NCBI GenBank assembly: GCA_041395845.1
Contig: JAWKZS010000005.1
Coordinates: forward strand, 1 to 64,000
Direction of reading: 5' to 3'
Length of the DNA stretch: 64,000 bases
Source: Ch67 sp041395845
GTDB taxonomy: Bacteria; Pseudomonadota; Gammaproteobacteria; Pseudomonadales; Ketobacteraceae
Of the stretch, positions 1 to 7,920 are shown in pieces. The translations under genes and the position numbers were made by a program. Positions within the stretch are counted from its first letter, which is position 1. Each line of letters begins with the position of its first letter. The notes under the pieces are model-generated. The model ran no database searches. It saw nothing but the letters and a program-made list of their open reading frames with translations, and was not told the origin of the DNA.

Positions 1-281
1 AGCACTTTTTCGAAGGCGTGGACATGGCCAAGCAGCACCGCATGCAAAAGGGCTTTCTGACCTTTGCCTTCGGCGGACCCGCCAACTACTCCGGCAAGGG
101 CATGGAAGCAGCCCACCGCAAGCTGGTGAATGACCTGGGCCTGAACGACAGTCATTTCGATGCGGTCATGGAAGATCTGGGCGCCACCCTGGTGGAACTG
201 GGTGTACCGGGTGAACTGATTGCCGAAGCCGCGGGCATTGCTGAAAGCGTGCGGGATGCAGTACTGGGCCGCGCCAGCTGA
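1..281 (+). CDS. Group I truncated hemoglobin, C-terminal part (start lies off the window)
   Basis: The frame is open from the window edge, reading HFFEGVDMAKQHRMQKGFL and on to a TGA at 279-281. FFxxxDMxxQxxxQxxFLxxAxGGPxxYxGxxMxxAH is the distal part (E to F helices) of 2-over-2 truncated hemoglobins; the AH in EAAHRKLV is where the proximal heme-ligand histidine is expected. The family binds O2 or NO on a b-type heme in the cytoplasm. About 93 residues are visible of an expected 120-130, so only the N-terminus is missing. The gene is followed by about 200 bases without a clear terminator before the lipoprotein gene at 500. The family is clear; the physiological ligand cannot be told. Confidence 0.85.
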   Translation, partial: HFFEGVDMAKQHRMQKGFLTFAFGGPANYSGKGMEAAHRKLVNDLGLNDSHFDAVMEDLGATLVELGVPGELIAEAAGIAESVRDAVLGRAS

Positions 282-359
282 TCCGTCGCTGTGGTTTGCA
301 GTGGCACCGGCTGCAAACCACTCCCCCCTCTTGCTCACCCCCTCCGCTAATTTCGCCCT

Positions 360-378
360 CCCCTACCTTTGTACGGCG
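360..378 (+). promoter_or_regulatory. 19-bp motif shared with the heme-peroxidase upstream region (copy 1)
   Basis: CCCCTACCTTTGTACGGCG occurs here, about 120 bases before the lipoprotein start, and again with one mismatch at 3627-3645, about 100 bases before the heme-peroxidase start. Both copies are in the same orientation relative to the downstream gene and both follow C-rich, T-rich sequence. An 18/19 match twice in 3.3 kb of non-coding DNA suggests a regulator binding site or promoter element. The nearby MalT/LuxR-like regulator at 1361-3390 is the obvious candidate, but that link is inference. Confidence 0.5.
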
Positions 379-499
379 CTGGCCTTGCCGCGATCAGGTT
401 TAATGACCACACCCTGCCGTCTCTCTGGCGTACCTGCGCACGTTCATTTCGGCAATAACAACAACGACACCGGAACAACCCGATCAAAGGTATAGGTCT

Positions 500-1270
500 A
501 TGATGCGTACACAACTTGCCGCTGCCCTGCTGCTCCCCACGCTGCTCCTGACTGGTTGCGGCGGCTCCGAAGCGCCCCGCTCCACCAGCAACAGTCCCGA
601 CCTCACCGGTCTGTGGCGCCTGAATCTGGACAGCGCACAGAGCAACCTGAAAGCCCAGTCCAACATCAGCTTTACCCTGGTGGAAACCGCCAATGGCCTG
701 ACCATGACCGGCTGTGACGGTCGCCCCGTCATCAGCCTGGACAAGGATGGCAATCAGATCGACGGTCTGCCCGCTGGCACCGTGAACATCGTCAACAACG
801 ACACCATGAATTCCAGCAGTGAAATGGGCGAAGGCAGCGCCAGCAAGATGGCCACCAATCCCCGCTTCGACATGGGCAGCCTGCAGATGAGCGCTACCAG
901 CCTGGGCAGCCTGAGCTTCTCTGACCTGTGCGTACTGACCACGGATGCCCGCGTACTCGGCGTCACCGCGCAGGACACCATTGCCGCGTCCACGGTTTAC
1001 AAGGGCAAGCCTTTGCTGCTGGAAGTGCAGTTGCTGGGCAACCTGAAGAAAGGCACCTTCAGCCTGGCGAAAGACCCGGAACTGGGTCAGGCCCTGCTGC
1101 GCCTGGAGTCCGAAGCCCTTAAAGATGCGCTGAACCGCAGCGAAGTCCTGCTGGACAACGGCACGCTGACCATCACCGAAGACGGCACCGTTCGCATGAA
1201 GGGCAGCTTCAGCGGCACTATGCCGAATGGCGAGCTGCTGGCCGGCAACTTCGACTTCGAAAAACCCTGA
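500..1270 (+). CDS. Predicted outer-membrane or periplasmic lipoprotein, function unknown
   Basis: 256 residues. It begins with a lipoprotein signal peptide: two residues before an Arg, a hydrophobic core LAAALLLPTLLLTG and lipobox LTGC with Cys20, followed by a Gly/Ser linker. The mature part contains a stretch DLTGLWRLNLDSAQSNLK that reads like the start of a small beta-rich domain and ends with TLTITEDGTVRMKGSFSG before a GELLAGNFDFEKP tail, again beta-strand like (compare lipocalin-type folds, a weak resemblance only). I do not recognise a family. ATG 500 and ATG 503 are both possible; AGG at 489-492 and again near 495 makes either workable. A strong terminator follows at 1284. It carries the same upstream motif as the heme-peroxidase operon, so the two may be co-regulated. 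Confidence 0.8.
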   Translation: MMRTQLAAALLLPTLLLTGCGGSEAPRSTSNSPDLTGLWRLNLDSAQSNLKAQSNISFTLVETANGLTMTGCDGRPVISLDKDGNQIDGLPAGTVNIVNNDTMNSSSEMGEGSASKMATNPRFDMGSLQMSATSLGSLSFSDLCVLTTDARVLGVTAQDTIAASTVYKGKPLLLEVQLLGNLKKGTFSLAKDPELGQALLRLESEALKDALNRSEVLLDNGTLTITEDGTVRMKGSFSGTMPNGELLAGNFDFEKP

Positions 1271-1283
1271 TTAGCCGCCCCGC

Positions 1284-1321
1284 AAAAAAAGCCCGGACGA
1301 TCATCGATCGCCGGGCTTTTT
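1284..1321 (+). terminator. Rho-independent terminator after the lipoprotein gene
   Basis: GCCCGG (1291-1296) pairs with CCGGGC (1311-1316) around an inner CGATC/GATCG stem, flanked by A7 before and T5 after, so it can act on both strands and serves the converging lipoprotein and regulator genes. Confidence 0.85.
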
Positions 1322-1360
1322 CATGTCCGTTGCAAGGCCGCCTGCCGTCACCGCATTGCG

Positions 1361-3390
1361 TCAGCGACCAGAACCAGTGCCATCCACCAGATGCATTTCC
1401 TGCGCCTTGAGTACCGCCTCGGTCCGGTTGCGCGCTTCCAGCTTGCTGAAAATATTCTGCAGATGCCATTTCACCGTGGTCAGCGCAATGCTGGCACGAT
1501 GGGCGATTTTCTTGTTGCACAAGCCTTCCGCCAGCAGGGTGAGAATTTCGATTTCCTTTTCGGTCAGGCTCAGCAGACGATCGCACCAGGCAGCCGGCTG
1601 GCAACGGATTTCGGCGCCGCAAGTGACGGATTAGCCAGCTGCAAATCCTCGTGCACCGATTGCAGGAACGCCAGGGTCAGCTGCGGCAGAAAACTGCGCT
1701 GCTGACGCATCTGCAGCCACAGATCCCACAAGCCTGCACCGTCATCCACCAGCACCCGCCGATAACCGGCGTTCTGGCACAACAGCAGCGCCTGATTGAA
1801 ACTGTCGACCGCATCAGACTCACGCTGCAGACGCTTTTCTGCCAGCGCCTTGAACAGATAGAACGTCACCAGATGGCGCCGGCAATTCAGCCCCATGCTC
1901 TTGATCACACCCTTGAGTGCCAACTCAGATGCGGCGGCAGCATCATCATCCATCAGACAGGCCACCAGCTTGCCCTTGAGCCAGTACAGGTGCTCTTCCT
2001 GATAGGTATCCTGGAACAGGGTTTCCACCCGCACGCAGCGGGAATGCAGATCGTAATGGGCAATCAGATCGTCGGCGCGTCTGCCGGCCCGCCAGCGCGC
2101 CCGCATCCGTTCATAACACAGGATCGCGCGGATACGCGGGTTACGCTGCGAATCGGGCAATACATCCAGCGCACCCAGCAACGCTTCACAACCAGCAATG
2201 TCATCCCGGTCCAGATAGAGTTTGGCCTGGGTGATTGCCGCGAGCAATTTCGGCAGCCCCAGCTCGGTGCCCACCAGAATCTGGCGCGACTGACTCAGCA
2301 GGGTCTGCGCTTCCTGAATCTGGTTGGCTTCGTAACACAGATAGGCCTGACAACCCTGATGAATGGCGCGGGCGATCATCAGCGCCGGATCAGTGGGGTC
2401 GACCGCACGATCACAGCGGCGCTGCAACGCTTCGGCATCGAACTGCAGCTGCAGCCAGGCGGCCAGCGCATTGCCCAGCATGAATTGCGCCGCCATCATC
2501 CAGCCCCGGGCCAGCTGATACTGCACCAGATTGCCCAGCGCTTCCGCACTGGCAGCCGACCGCTCCGCACTGCACCGGGTGATCTCGACATTTCCGCTGG
2601 AATACTGCAGAACCGCATACTGGTTCAGCAGCATCGGCTGCAGAATCGTCGGCGCTTCCATGCAGCGTTCCAAACGCTCAAGCCGCAGGGCGCGCGGCAT
2701 CTCCAGATCGCGATAATAGTTAAGCCACATGCGCAGGGCACGGACGGTGGCATCCGGTTCCGGCAACGGCAACACCGGGTCCTGGATCCAGGCAACACCA
2801 TCCAGCTGATTGAGCCAGTCTTCGGCCAGATCGAACTGCTGCTGCATGATCAACGCCCAGATGGCGCAGCATTGCAGATTGGCGCAGCGTAAATGCCGCA
2901 GGGAAACACAGCCCACCAGCAGATTCCACACCCGGGCCGGATCGTGCAGCTGCAGCCAGCGCCGGCACATGCGCCCTGCCACCAGAATCGCCCACAAGGG
3001 CGGCGAAGCGACCTGCAAGGCGTCGCGAGTCCACTGCTCGAGCGGCGACTCATCCAGAAACGATTGCGAACGGCGATAGATTTCCGGCAACAGCCAGGCA
3101 TTCACGGACAGCAGATGCTCCAGCGCAGATGCACGGGCAGCGTCCTGCCATTCGAAGCGCAACCAGCCCGGGGCTGGCAGAATGCGCAGCTGCACGGCGC
3201 CCTGTTGCGCCAACTCGCGCAACTGACGCTCGGCGTCTGCCATCGGGCAGCCAAGCAGCGCCGCCGCCTGCTGACAGTCACCGGCTGGCAGCAATGCCAG
3301 CGCCGACTCGCTGCGGGGCCAGAGGTTGGATTCAGAATCAATCCCAAGCACTTGATTCTGAGTCGTGTGATTTACCTGTGTCTTACCCAT
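1361..3390 (-). pseudogene. MalT/LuxR-like transcriptional regulator, frameshifted just before the HTH domain
   Basis: The first frame gives 606 residues from ATG 3390: a short winged-helix-like N-terminus, then a helical, TPR-like region rich in Ala, Leu and Trp resembling the sensor half of MalT-type regulators. No Walker A P-loop is visible, so the NTPase module of MalT is absent. That frame stops near 1570. In the next frame, from about 1625 to the TGA at 1361-1363, the sequence reads LSLTEKEIEILTLLAEGLCN, then KKIAHRASIALTTVKWHLQN and NIFSKLEARNRTEAVL, an unmistakable LuxR-type C-terminal HTH. One missing base between about 1570 and 1630 separates the two halves. The gene diverges from the heme-peroxidase operon and probably regulated it. 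Either a true frameshift or a sequencing error; the HTH itself looks intact. Confidence 0.8.
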
Positions 3391-3745
3391 GTATTAAATC
3401 GAAGGGATTACACCCACAAAAAATAACGCGATGTTTTTGTTGTTGTGTTTATTTCTTTGTTTTTCAAACACGCAGACAAATTGAAGCAATTGACTGAAAA
3501 ATTGCGGCAAAACTGCGCGAAAACCTGCACTCAAGAGAACCAGATTTCCACTTAAGTCTCAAGCAACATTTTCAAATCCTGTTACACATTAAGCAAAACC
3601 GACGCCACTGTTTTCTCCCCCTCCACCCCCTACCTATGTACGGCGATGCCATGCGGTCAAGTCGCTATCCTGCGCAAGACTGCCGGCATGCGCCTGCGCG
3701 CCTGTCAGACTTTTCATAAAAAAAAGAACCTTGAGTGGAGCAAAC
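3391..3745. other. Divergent intergenic region between regulator and heme-peroxidase operon
   Basis: About 355 bases without a gene. The left two thirds are AT-rich (TTTTTGTTGTTGTG, TTGAAGCAATTGACTG), which fits promoters firing in both directions. It contains copy 2 of the CCCCTACC motif (3627-3645) and, close to the heme-peroxidase start, a GGAG ribosome-binding site at 3737-3740. No terminator or small gene is seen. Confidence 0.6.
3627..3645 (+). promoter_or_regulatory. 19-bp shared motif upstream of the heme-peroxidase operon (copy 2)
   Basis: CCCCTACCTATGTACGGCG differs from the copy at 360-378 only at position 10. It lies about 100 bases before ATG 3746, on the side of the intergenic region facing the peroxidase. 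It could be an activator site just upstream of a promoter. Assignment to the divergent LuxR-type regulator is inference. Confidence 0.5.
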
Positions 3746-5500
3746 ATGAGTGCTTATGCGAAATGGTGGGTCTTCGGTCCACTGATCGGATTGCTAACGC
3801 TGGCAAATATCCGCTGCCAACTGTTCGAGAACAACCTGTTCGACACCTATGCAGAAGGCGAATGGCCGACCGTCTCGTGCGGTCCGGATGACCTGATCTA
3901 CCGCAGTGCTGACGGCCGCTGTAACGATCTGGATCTGCCCGCCATGGGGATGGCCGGCGTACGCATGGGCCGTAACATCCAGCCCGATTACAGCTGGCAG
4001 GATACCGGCAACCTGCTGAACCCGAATCCCCGCACGGTTTCCGAGGAATTGCTCACCCGCGATGAAGGCATCCAGGAAGTACCGTTCCTCAACTATCTGG
4101 CCGCTGCCTGGATCCAGTTCCAGATCCACGACTGGTTCGAGCACGGCGATCGCGATCACAGCGATCCGATCCGCGTGCCGGTTGCCGGTGGAGACACTCA
4201 TGACAGCGGCGACGGCACCATGCCGATCGGCCGCACGCCGGCTGACCCGACCAAGGATCCTGCCGACGGCCGCCCTGCCACCTTCCTGAACGAAAACACC
4301 GCCTGGTGGGATGGCTCGCAGATTTACGGCAGCAACCAGGACAAACAGAACCAGCTGCGTACCTTTGTCGACGGCAAGATGATTCTGGAAAACGACATGC
4401 TGCCACGGGAAGCCAACGGCCTGCCGCTGACCGGTTTCAACAAGAACTGGTGGGTGGGTCTGGAAATCATGCACACCCTGTTCGTCAAAGAACACAACCA
4501 GATCGCCGACATGCTCAAGTCCAACAATCCGGACTGGGATGACGAGCGCCTGTTCCAGACTGCCCGTCTGATCAACGCTGCCCAGATCGCCAAGATCCAC
4601 ACCGTGGACTGGACCCCGGCCATCCTGAAGAACAGCATCCTGCGTGACGCCATGTTCTCCAACTGGCGCGGCATCCTGCCGCTCTCCTTCCCGCGCCTGG
4701 GCAATCCGGCAACCGACGGCATCATCGGAGGCAAGACCCTGCTGGAAGGCGTACCGTTCAGCCTGACCGAAGAATTCACCGCGGTTTATCGCATGCACCC
4801 GCTGCTGCGTGACTCGCTGGAAGTGCGCAATTACGTCGACGGCAGCCTGATCAACGAAAGCCTGCTGCAGGCCCATTCGTTCCAGGGATCTGGCCAGCTG
4901 ATGAACCAGGCCGGCCTGACCAACCTGTTCTACTCCTTCGGTCACACCCATCCCGGTCTGCTGCAGCTGAACAACTATCCGCAGATGCTGCAGAACTTCA
5001 CCCGCGAACCGGGCGTTGCCATGACCGACCTGGGCGCGGTCGACATCCTGCGTGACCGTGAGCGCGGCATTCCCCGCTACAACGAATTCCGTCGTCAGAT
5101 TGGCCTGAAAGCAGTAACCGATTTCACCGACATCACGCCGGACACCGAATTGGCCGAGAAACTGCGCGAAGTCTACAACGATGACATCGAAGCCCTGGAT
5201 GTGATGATCGGTTCCTACGCCGAAGGTTACCGTCCGCCCGGTTACGGCTTTGGTGAAACCTCGTTCCAGATCTTCATCGCGATGGCATCACGCCGCCTGA
5301 TGGCCGATCGTTTCTTCACCGTGGATTACCGCCCGGAAATCTACACCCAGGAAGGTCTGGACTGGATCGACAACACCACCTTTACCCGCGTACTGGTGCG
5401 CAACATGCCGGAACTGAGCGATCAGCTGGCCAATGTTGAAAACGGTTTCTTCCCCTGGGATGAAGAAAACGAATGGTACGAACTCAAGGTGCGCAAATAA
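3746..5500 (+). CDS. Animal-type heme peroxidase, fatty-acid alpha-dioxygenase/cyclooxygenase-like
   Basis: 584 residues from ATG 3746, chosen because GGAG lies 5 bases upstream (3737-3740). An N-terminal hydrophobic segment (about residues 8-21) may anchor it or act as a signal. The heme-peroxidase core is clear: WIQFQIHDWFEH with distal His128, then TAWWDGSQIYGSN, FVKEHNQIAD, and VYRMHPLL, where Tyr348 and His351 are spaced exactly like the catalytic Tyr and proximal heme His of cyclooxygenase (YHWH) and plant alpha-dioxygenase. Such enzymes oxygenate free fatty acids through a tyrosyl radical; alpha-dioxygenases make 2-hydroperoxy fatty acids. The Tyr-x-x-His pair argues for a dioxygenase rather than a simple peroxidase. 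It is followed after 46 bases by a DUF1569 lipoprotein, apparently in one operon. Substrate is not known. Confidence 0.85.
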   Translation: MSAYAKWWVFGPLIGLLTLANIRCQLFENNLFDTYAEGEWPTVSCGPDDLIYRSADGRCNDLDLPAMGMAGVRMGRNIQPDYSWQDTGNLLNPNPRTVSEELLTRDEGIQEVPFLNYLAAAWIQFQIHDWFEHGDRDHSDPIRVPVAGGDTHDSGDGTMPIGRTPADPTKDPADGRPATFLNENTAWWDGSQIYGSNQDKQNQLRTFVDGKMILENDMLPREANGLPLTGFNKNWWVGLEIMHTLFVKEHNQIADMLKSNNPDWDDERLFQTARLINAAQIAKIHTVDWTPAILKNSILRDAMFSNWRGILPLSFPRLGNPATDGIIGGKTLLEGVPFSLTEEFTAVYRMHPLLRDSLEVRNYVDGSLINESLLQAHSFQGSGQLMNQAGLTNLFYSFGHTHPGLLQLNNYPQMLQNFTREPGVAMTDLGAVDILRDRERGIPRYNEFRRQIGLKAVTDFTDITPDTELAEKLREVYNDDIEALDVMIGSYAEGYRPPGYGFGETSFQIFIAMASRRLMADRFFTVDYRPEIYTQEGLDWIDNTTFTRVLVRNMPELSDQLANVENGFFPWDEENEWYELKVRK

Positions 5501-5546
5501 GCGCACCTCCCCTTTCACGTATCGCTGACAATAAAAAGTGAACGCC

Positions 5547-6167
5547 ATGAACAAGACTGAACTGCAAAACGTGGGCACTGCGCCCACCACCATGTCCCGC
5601 AAAACCTTTCTGCGCCTGACCCTGGGCACCGCCGCTGCGGTCAGCTTCGCGCCGCTCACCGGCTGCAGCAAGCCCGGCCGCAAGCTGCGCTTTGCCAGCA
5701 TCGATGACGCGCTGGCTGAAACCGCGCTGATCGAAACCAATCTGGCTACCGTGCAGATGCAGCAGCCCTGGTCCCTGTACAAGGTACTGGAGCACATGGC
5801 CCAGAGCATGGAATATTCCATGACCGGCTACCCGCAGATGGAATCCGGCGCGCTGATGACGGCGGGCCGCTTCGTGTTCTTCAACGTGTTCAAGCCGCAG
5901 GGCTACATGTCCCACGATCTGGGCGCGCCGGTTCCCGGGGCTCCGGACATTGCCGACGACGGCCCGCTGGAAGAAGCGTTCCTGCGCTATCGCAACGCCT
6001 GCAACGATTTCCAGAATTTCACAGGCGCGGTGATGCCGCACTTCACCTACGGTGAACTGAGCTATGAAGACTGGGTATTGGCCCACGCCTTCCACGCAGC
6101 GGATCATTACTCCAGCCTGACCTACGAAACGGTGAGCGAAGACCTGGGCGAAACGGTTCCTGCCTGA
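5547..6167 (+). CDS. DUF1569 (DinB-like) lipoprotein, partner of the heme peroxidase
   Basis: About 206 residues. The N-terminus contains SRKTFLRL followed by a hydrophobic stretch and LTGC, so it looks like a Tat-like or Sec lipoprotein signal and the domain is exported. The rest matches the DUF1569 pattern as I know it: an FxSxxDALAE opening, WSLYKVLEHMAQSMEYSMTG in the middle, and FTYGELSYEDWVLAHAFHAA then DH near the end. DinB-like four-helix bundles bind metal through one His from the LEHMAQ helix and an HxxxH near the end, all present here. Function in this family is unknown. The gene directly follows the heme peroxidase and shares its terminator. ATG 5547 is preferred to GTG 5538, but both fit. 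Confidence 0.75.
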   Translation: MNKTELQNVGTAPTTMSRKTFLRLTLGTAAAVSFAPLTGCSKPGRKLRFASIDDALAETALIETNLATVQMQQPWSLYKVLEHMAQSMEYSMTGYPQMESGALMTAGRFVFFNVFKPQGYMSHDLGAPVPGAPDIADDGPLEEAFLRYRNACNDFQNFTGAVMPHFTYGELSYEDWVLAHAFHAADHYSSLTYETVSEDLGETVPA

Positions 6168-6193
6168 TTCGCGAAACGGTGTACACTCCATCC

Positions 6194-6223
6194 GGTGACG
6201 GCACTCAAGCCGTCACCGTTTTT
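6194..6223 (+). terminator. Terminator of the heme-peroxidase/DUF1569 operon
   Basis: GGTGACGG (6194-6201) and CCGTCACC (6210-6217) form a perfect 8-bp stem with an 8-base loop, followed by GTTTTT. It sits between the DUF1569 stop and the FKBP start and so separates the two transcription units, although read-through to the FKBP gene is possible. Confidence 0.8.
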
Positions 6224-6238
6224 CCGGATGGACCTCTC

Positions 6239-6703
6239 ATGCAAATTGCCCAAGATCACGTCGTAGCATTCCACTTCACCCTGAGCAATGCCGAGGGCGA
6301 CCTGATTGACAGTTCGCGCGGCCAGCTGCCGTTCATCTATCTGCATGGTCATGGCAATCTGGTTAGCGGACTGGAGCAGGCACTGGAAGGCCACCAGAAA
6401 GGTGACAGCCTCGAAGTCATCGTGCCGCCGGAACTCGGCTATGGCGACCCTGACCCGGGCCTGATCCAGACCCTGCCCCGCGCGATGCTACCGGCCGATG
6501 CCGACATTGCCATTGGCATGACCCTGCAGGCCGACACCGATGATGGCCCGCTTCCGGTGCGCATCACGGCGCTGGACGACGACACCATCACCGTGGACGG
6601 CAACCATCATCTGGCCGGTGAAACCCTGCATTTTTCCATCGAAGTCCGCAATGTACGCCCGGCCAGCGCCGAAGAAATCGCCCAGGGCTACCCCGATCCA
6701 TAA
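6239..6703 (+). CDS. FKBP-type peptidyl-prolyl cis-trans isomerase, SlyD-like
   Basis: 154 residues from ATG 6239. It opens MQIAQDHVVAFHFTLSNAEG, then DLIDSSRGQLPFIYLHGHGN and LVSGLEQALEGHQKGDSLEV, the split FKBP fold with an insert-in-flap as in SlyD and SlpA; PPELGYGD matches the AYGxxD signature. It catalyses prolyl isomerisation and holds unfolded chains in the cytoplasm; no signal peptide is visible. The His-rich metal-binding tail of E. coli SlyD is missing, so it is closer to short SlyD/SlpA homologues. TACACT at 6182-6187 in a GGTGTACACT context is a possible extended -10 element, but overlaps the previous operon's end. A terminator follows immediately. Confidence 0.85.
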   Translation: MQIAQDHVVAFHFTLSNAEGDLIDSSRGQLPFIYLHGHGNLVSGLEQALEGHQKGDSLEVIVPPELGYGDPDPGLIQTLPRAMLPADADIAIGMTLQADTDDGPLPVRITALDDDTITVDGNHHLAGETLHFSIEVRNVRPASAEEIAQGYPDP

Positions 6704-6709
6704 CGAAAA

Positions 6710-6738
6710 AACCCCGTCCCATTTCCATGGACGGGGTT
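6710..6738. terminator. Bidirectional terminator between FKBP and MpaB-family genes
   Basis: AACCCCGTCC (6710-6719) pairs perfectly with GGACGGGGTT (6729-6738), preceded by an A-rich run and followed by TTAA. It lies between two convergent genes. Confidence 0.8.
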
Positions 6739-6782
6739 AACCGGAAGTCGGCACCGATGGAGATTGAATGCAGCCAGCGGAC

Positions 6783-7781
6783 TCAGGACACCAGCAATGG
6801 CTGGCCGTAAATGATGCGGTTGGTCATGCGGGTGATGGCGCCAGCCTGATGGCCTTGCAGACGCTGCTGCGCTTCCAGATAGGGCGGCAGGTATTTCACA
6901 TGATCCGGCGCATAGCGCATCACATTGCGGATCAGTTTCACATCGAAATCGAATTTCGCCTGATTCTTCGCTGATTTTTCCGGCAGACGGAATTCCGCCC
7001 GCAGGCGCTCGGGCAGCAGAATCGCCGTGTGAATCTTGTGCCGGTTCAGCAGCGGCACCAGGTAGGGCTTCATGCTGAAGATATATTCCACCAGCTGGCG
7101 TCCCACATCCCCCACGGCAAGCTCATCGGAATCGATCACCCGCTGGAAATAGGCCAGGAAATCTTCCCAGGTATCGGGAATCGCCTCATCGGGAATTCCG
7201 AACAGGTACGCAAACAGTTTGGATTCCGCATAATACTGGTCACGCTCGGCCTTGCTCAGGGCACCGTGAAACAGTTCGTGCATCTGCAGGCCGGTGATCC
7301 ACAGGGTGGCGTGCACCCACAGCATCGCGCCAATCTGGTTGGCAAAGTACTCACTGCCCTTCTTGGTGCTGCCAGTGGATTCCGACGCTTTGCCGGTGAT
7401 AGTGGCGTGAATGTTGTGGACGCGCAGCGACGCATCCAGCACCTGATCCAGACTGCCGAAGACCATGGAATGGACATTCAGGAAGGTACGACGCAGGCGG
7501 CCGAACGGATCGGTCTGGGTCTTGGAGTGCTGGTCGATGGCCTGGGTTACCCAGGGATGGGCCAGCTGCAGCAGGTTGGCGCAGCCGGCGCCGAACATGA
7601 CGTCAGTGTGGCGATTGACCTTCCAGGCCATGGAGCGGGGGCCATAGATGCCCTCACGGGGATTCATGACCCGCTGGGCCATGTCTTCAAGGCGGGCCTG
7701 CAGATCATCTTTGGTGATCGCTTTTTTGAGTACGGGCGCCGCGGTGGTTTTATTATCGGTCGCGCTTGCTTGCTGATTCAT
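6783..7781 (-). CDS. MpaB/latex-clearing-protein family oxygenase (DUF2236)
   Basis: 332 residues from ATG 7781. The pattern GIYGPRSMAWKVNRHTDVMF, GAGCANLLQLAHPWVTQAID, and LWVHATLWITGLQMHELF is typical of DUF2236 proteins, the helical b-type-heme family that includes fungal MpaB' and bacterial rubber oxygenase Lcp. These cleave carbon-carbon double bonds in isoprenoid chains, or have unknown oxidative roles. No export signal is seen, unlike Lcp, so a cytoplasmic isoprenoid or lipid substrate is likelier. It is the second heme oxidase within 4 kb of the alpha-dioxygenase-like gene but is transcribed from its own promoter on the other strand. Substrate unknown. Confidence 0.8.
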   Translation of the reverse strand: MNQQASATDNKTTAAPVLKKAITKDDLQARLEDMAQRVMNPREGIYGPRSMAWKVNRHTDVMFGAGCANLLQLAHPWVTQAIDQHSKTQTDPFGRLRRTFLNVHSMVFGSLDQVLDASLRVHNIHATITGKASESTGSTKKGSEYFANQIGAMLWVHATLWITGLQMHELFHGALSKAERDQYYAESKLFAYLFGIPDEAIPDTWEDFLAYFQRVIDSDELAVGDVGRQLVEYIFSMKPYLVPLLNRHKIHTAILLPERLRAEFRLPEKSAKNQAKFDFDVKLIRNVMRYAPDHVKYLPPYLEAQQRLQGHQAGAITRMTNRIIYGQPLLVS

Positions 7782-7839
7782 GTGGTTCCCCCTGGGTGTC
7801 GGTCCGCTCCACTATTGCTGATTCGCCTTCGTGAAACAA

Positions 7840-7851
7840 TGATACATATCA
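7840..7851. promoter_or_regulatory. Palindromic candidate operator upstream of the MpaB-family gene
   Basis: TGATACATATCA contains inverted TGATA/TATCA arms around a 2-base centre, 59 bases before ATG 7781 on the minus strand. Its position in the only intergenic space available for that promoter makes an operator possible; 5-bp arms can occur by chance. Confidence 0.3.
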
Positions 7852-7879
7852 GTCTTTTTGTATCCTTGCACTTACAAAA

Positions 7880-7901
7880 AAGGAGGGTATTACCCCTCCT
7901 T
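7880..7901 (-). terminator. Terminator of the FimV-like gene
   Basis: On the minus strand AAGGAGGG and CCCTCCTT form a stem followed by a T6-rich tail (complement of ACAAAAAA before 7880), about 20 bases after the stop at 7921. Confidence 0.8.
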
Positions 7902-7920
7902 ACTGGTGCGGCGTGCTGTT

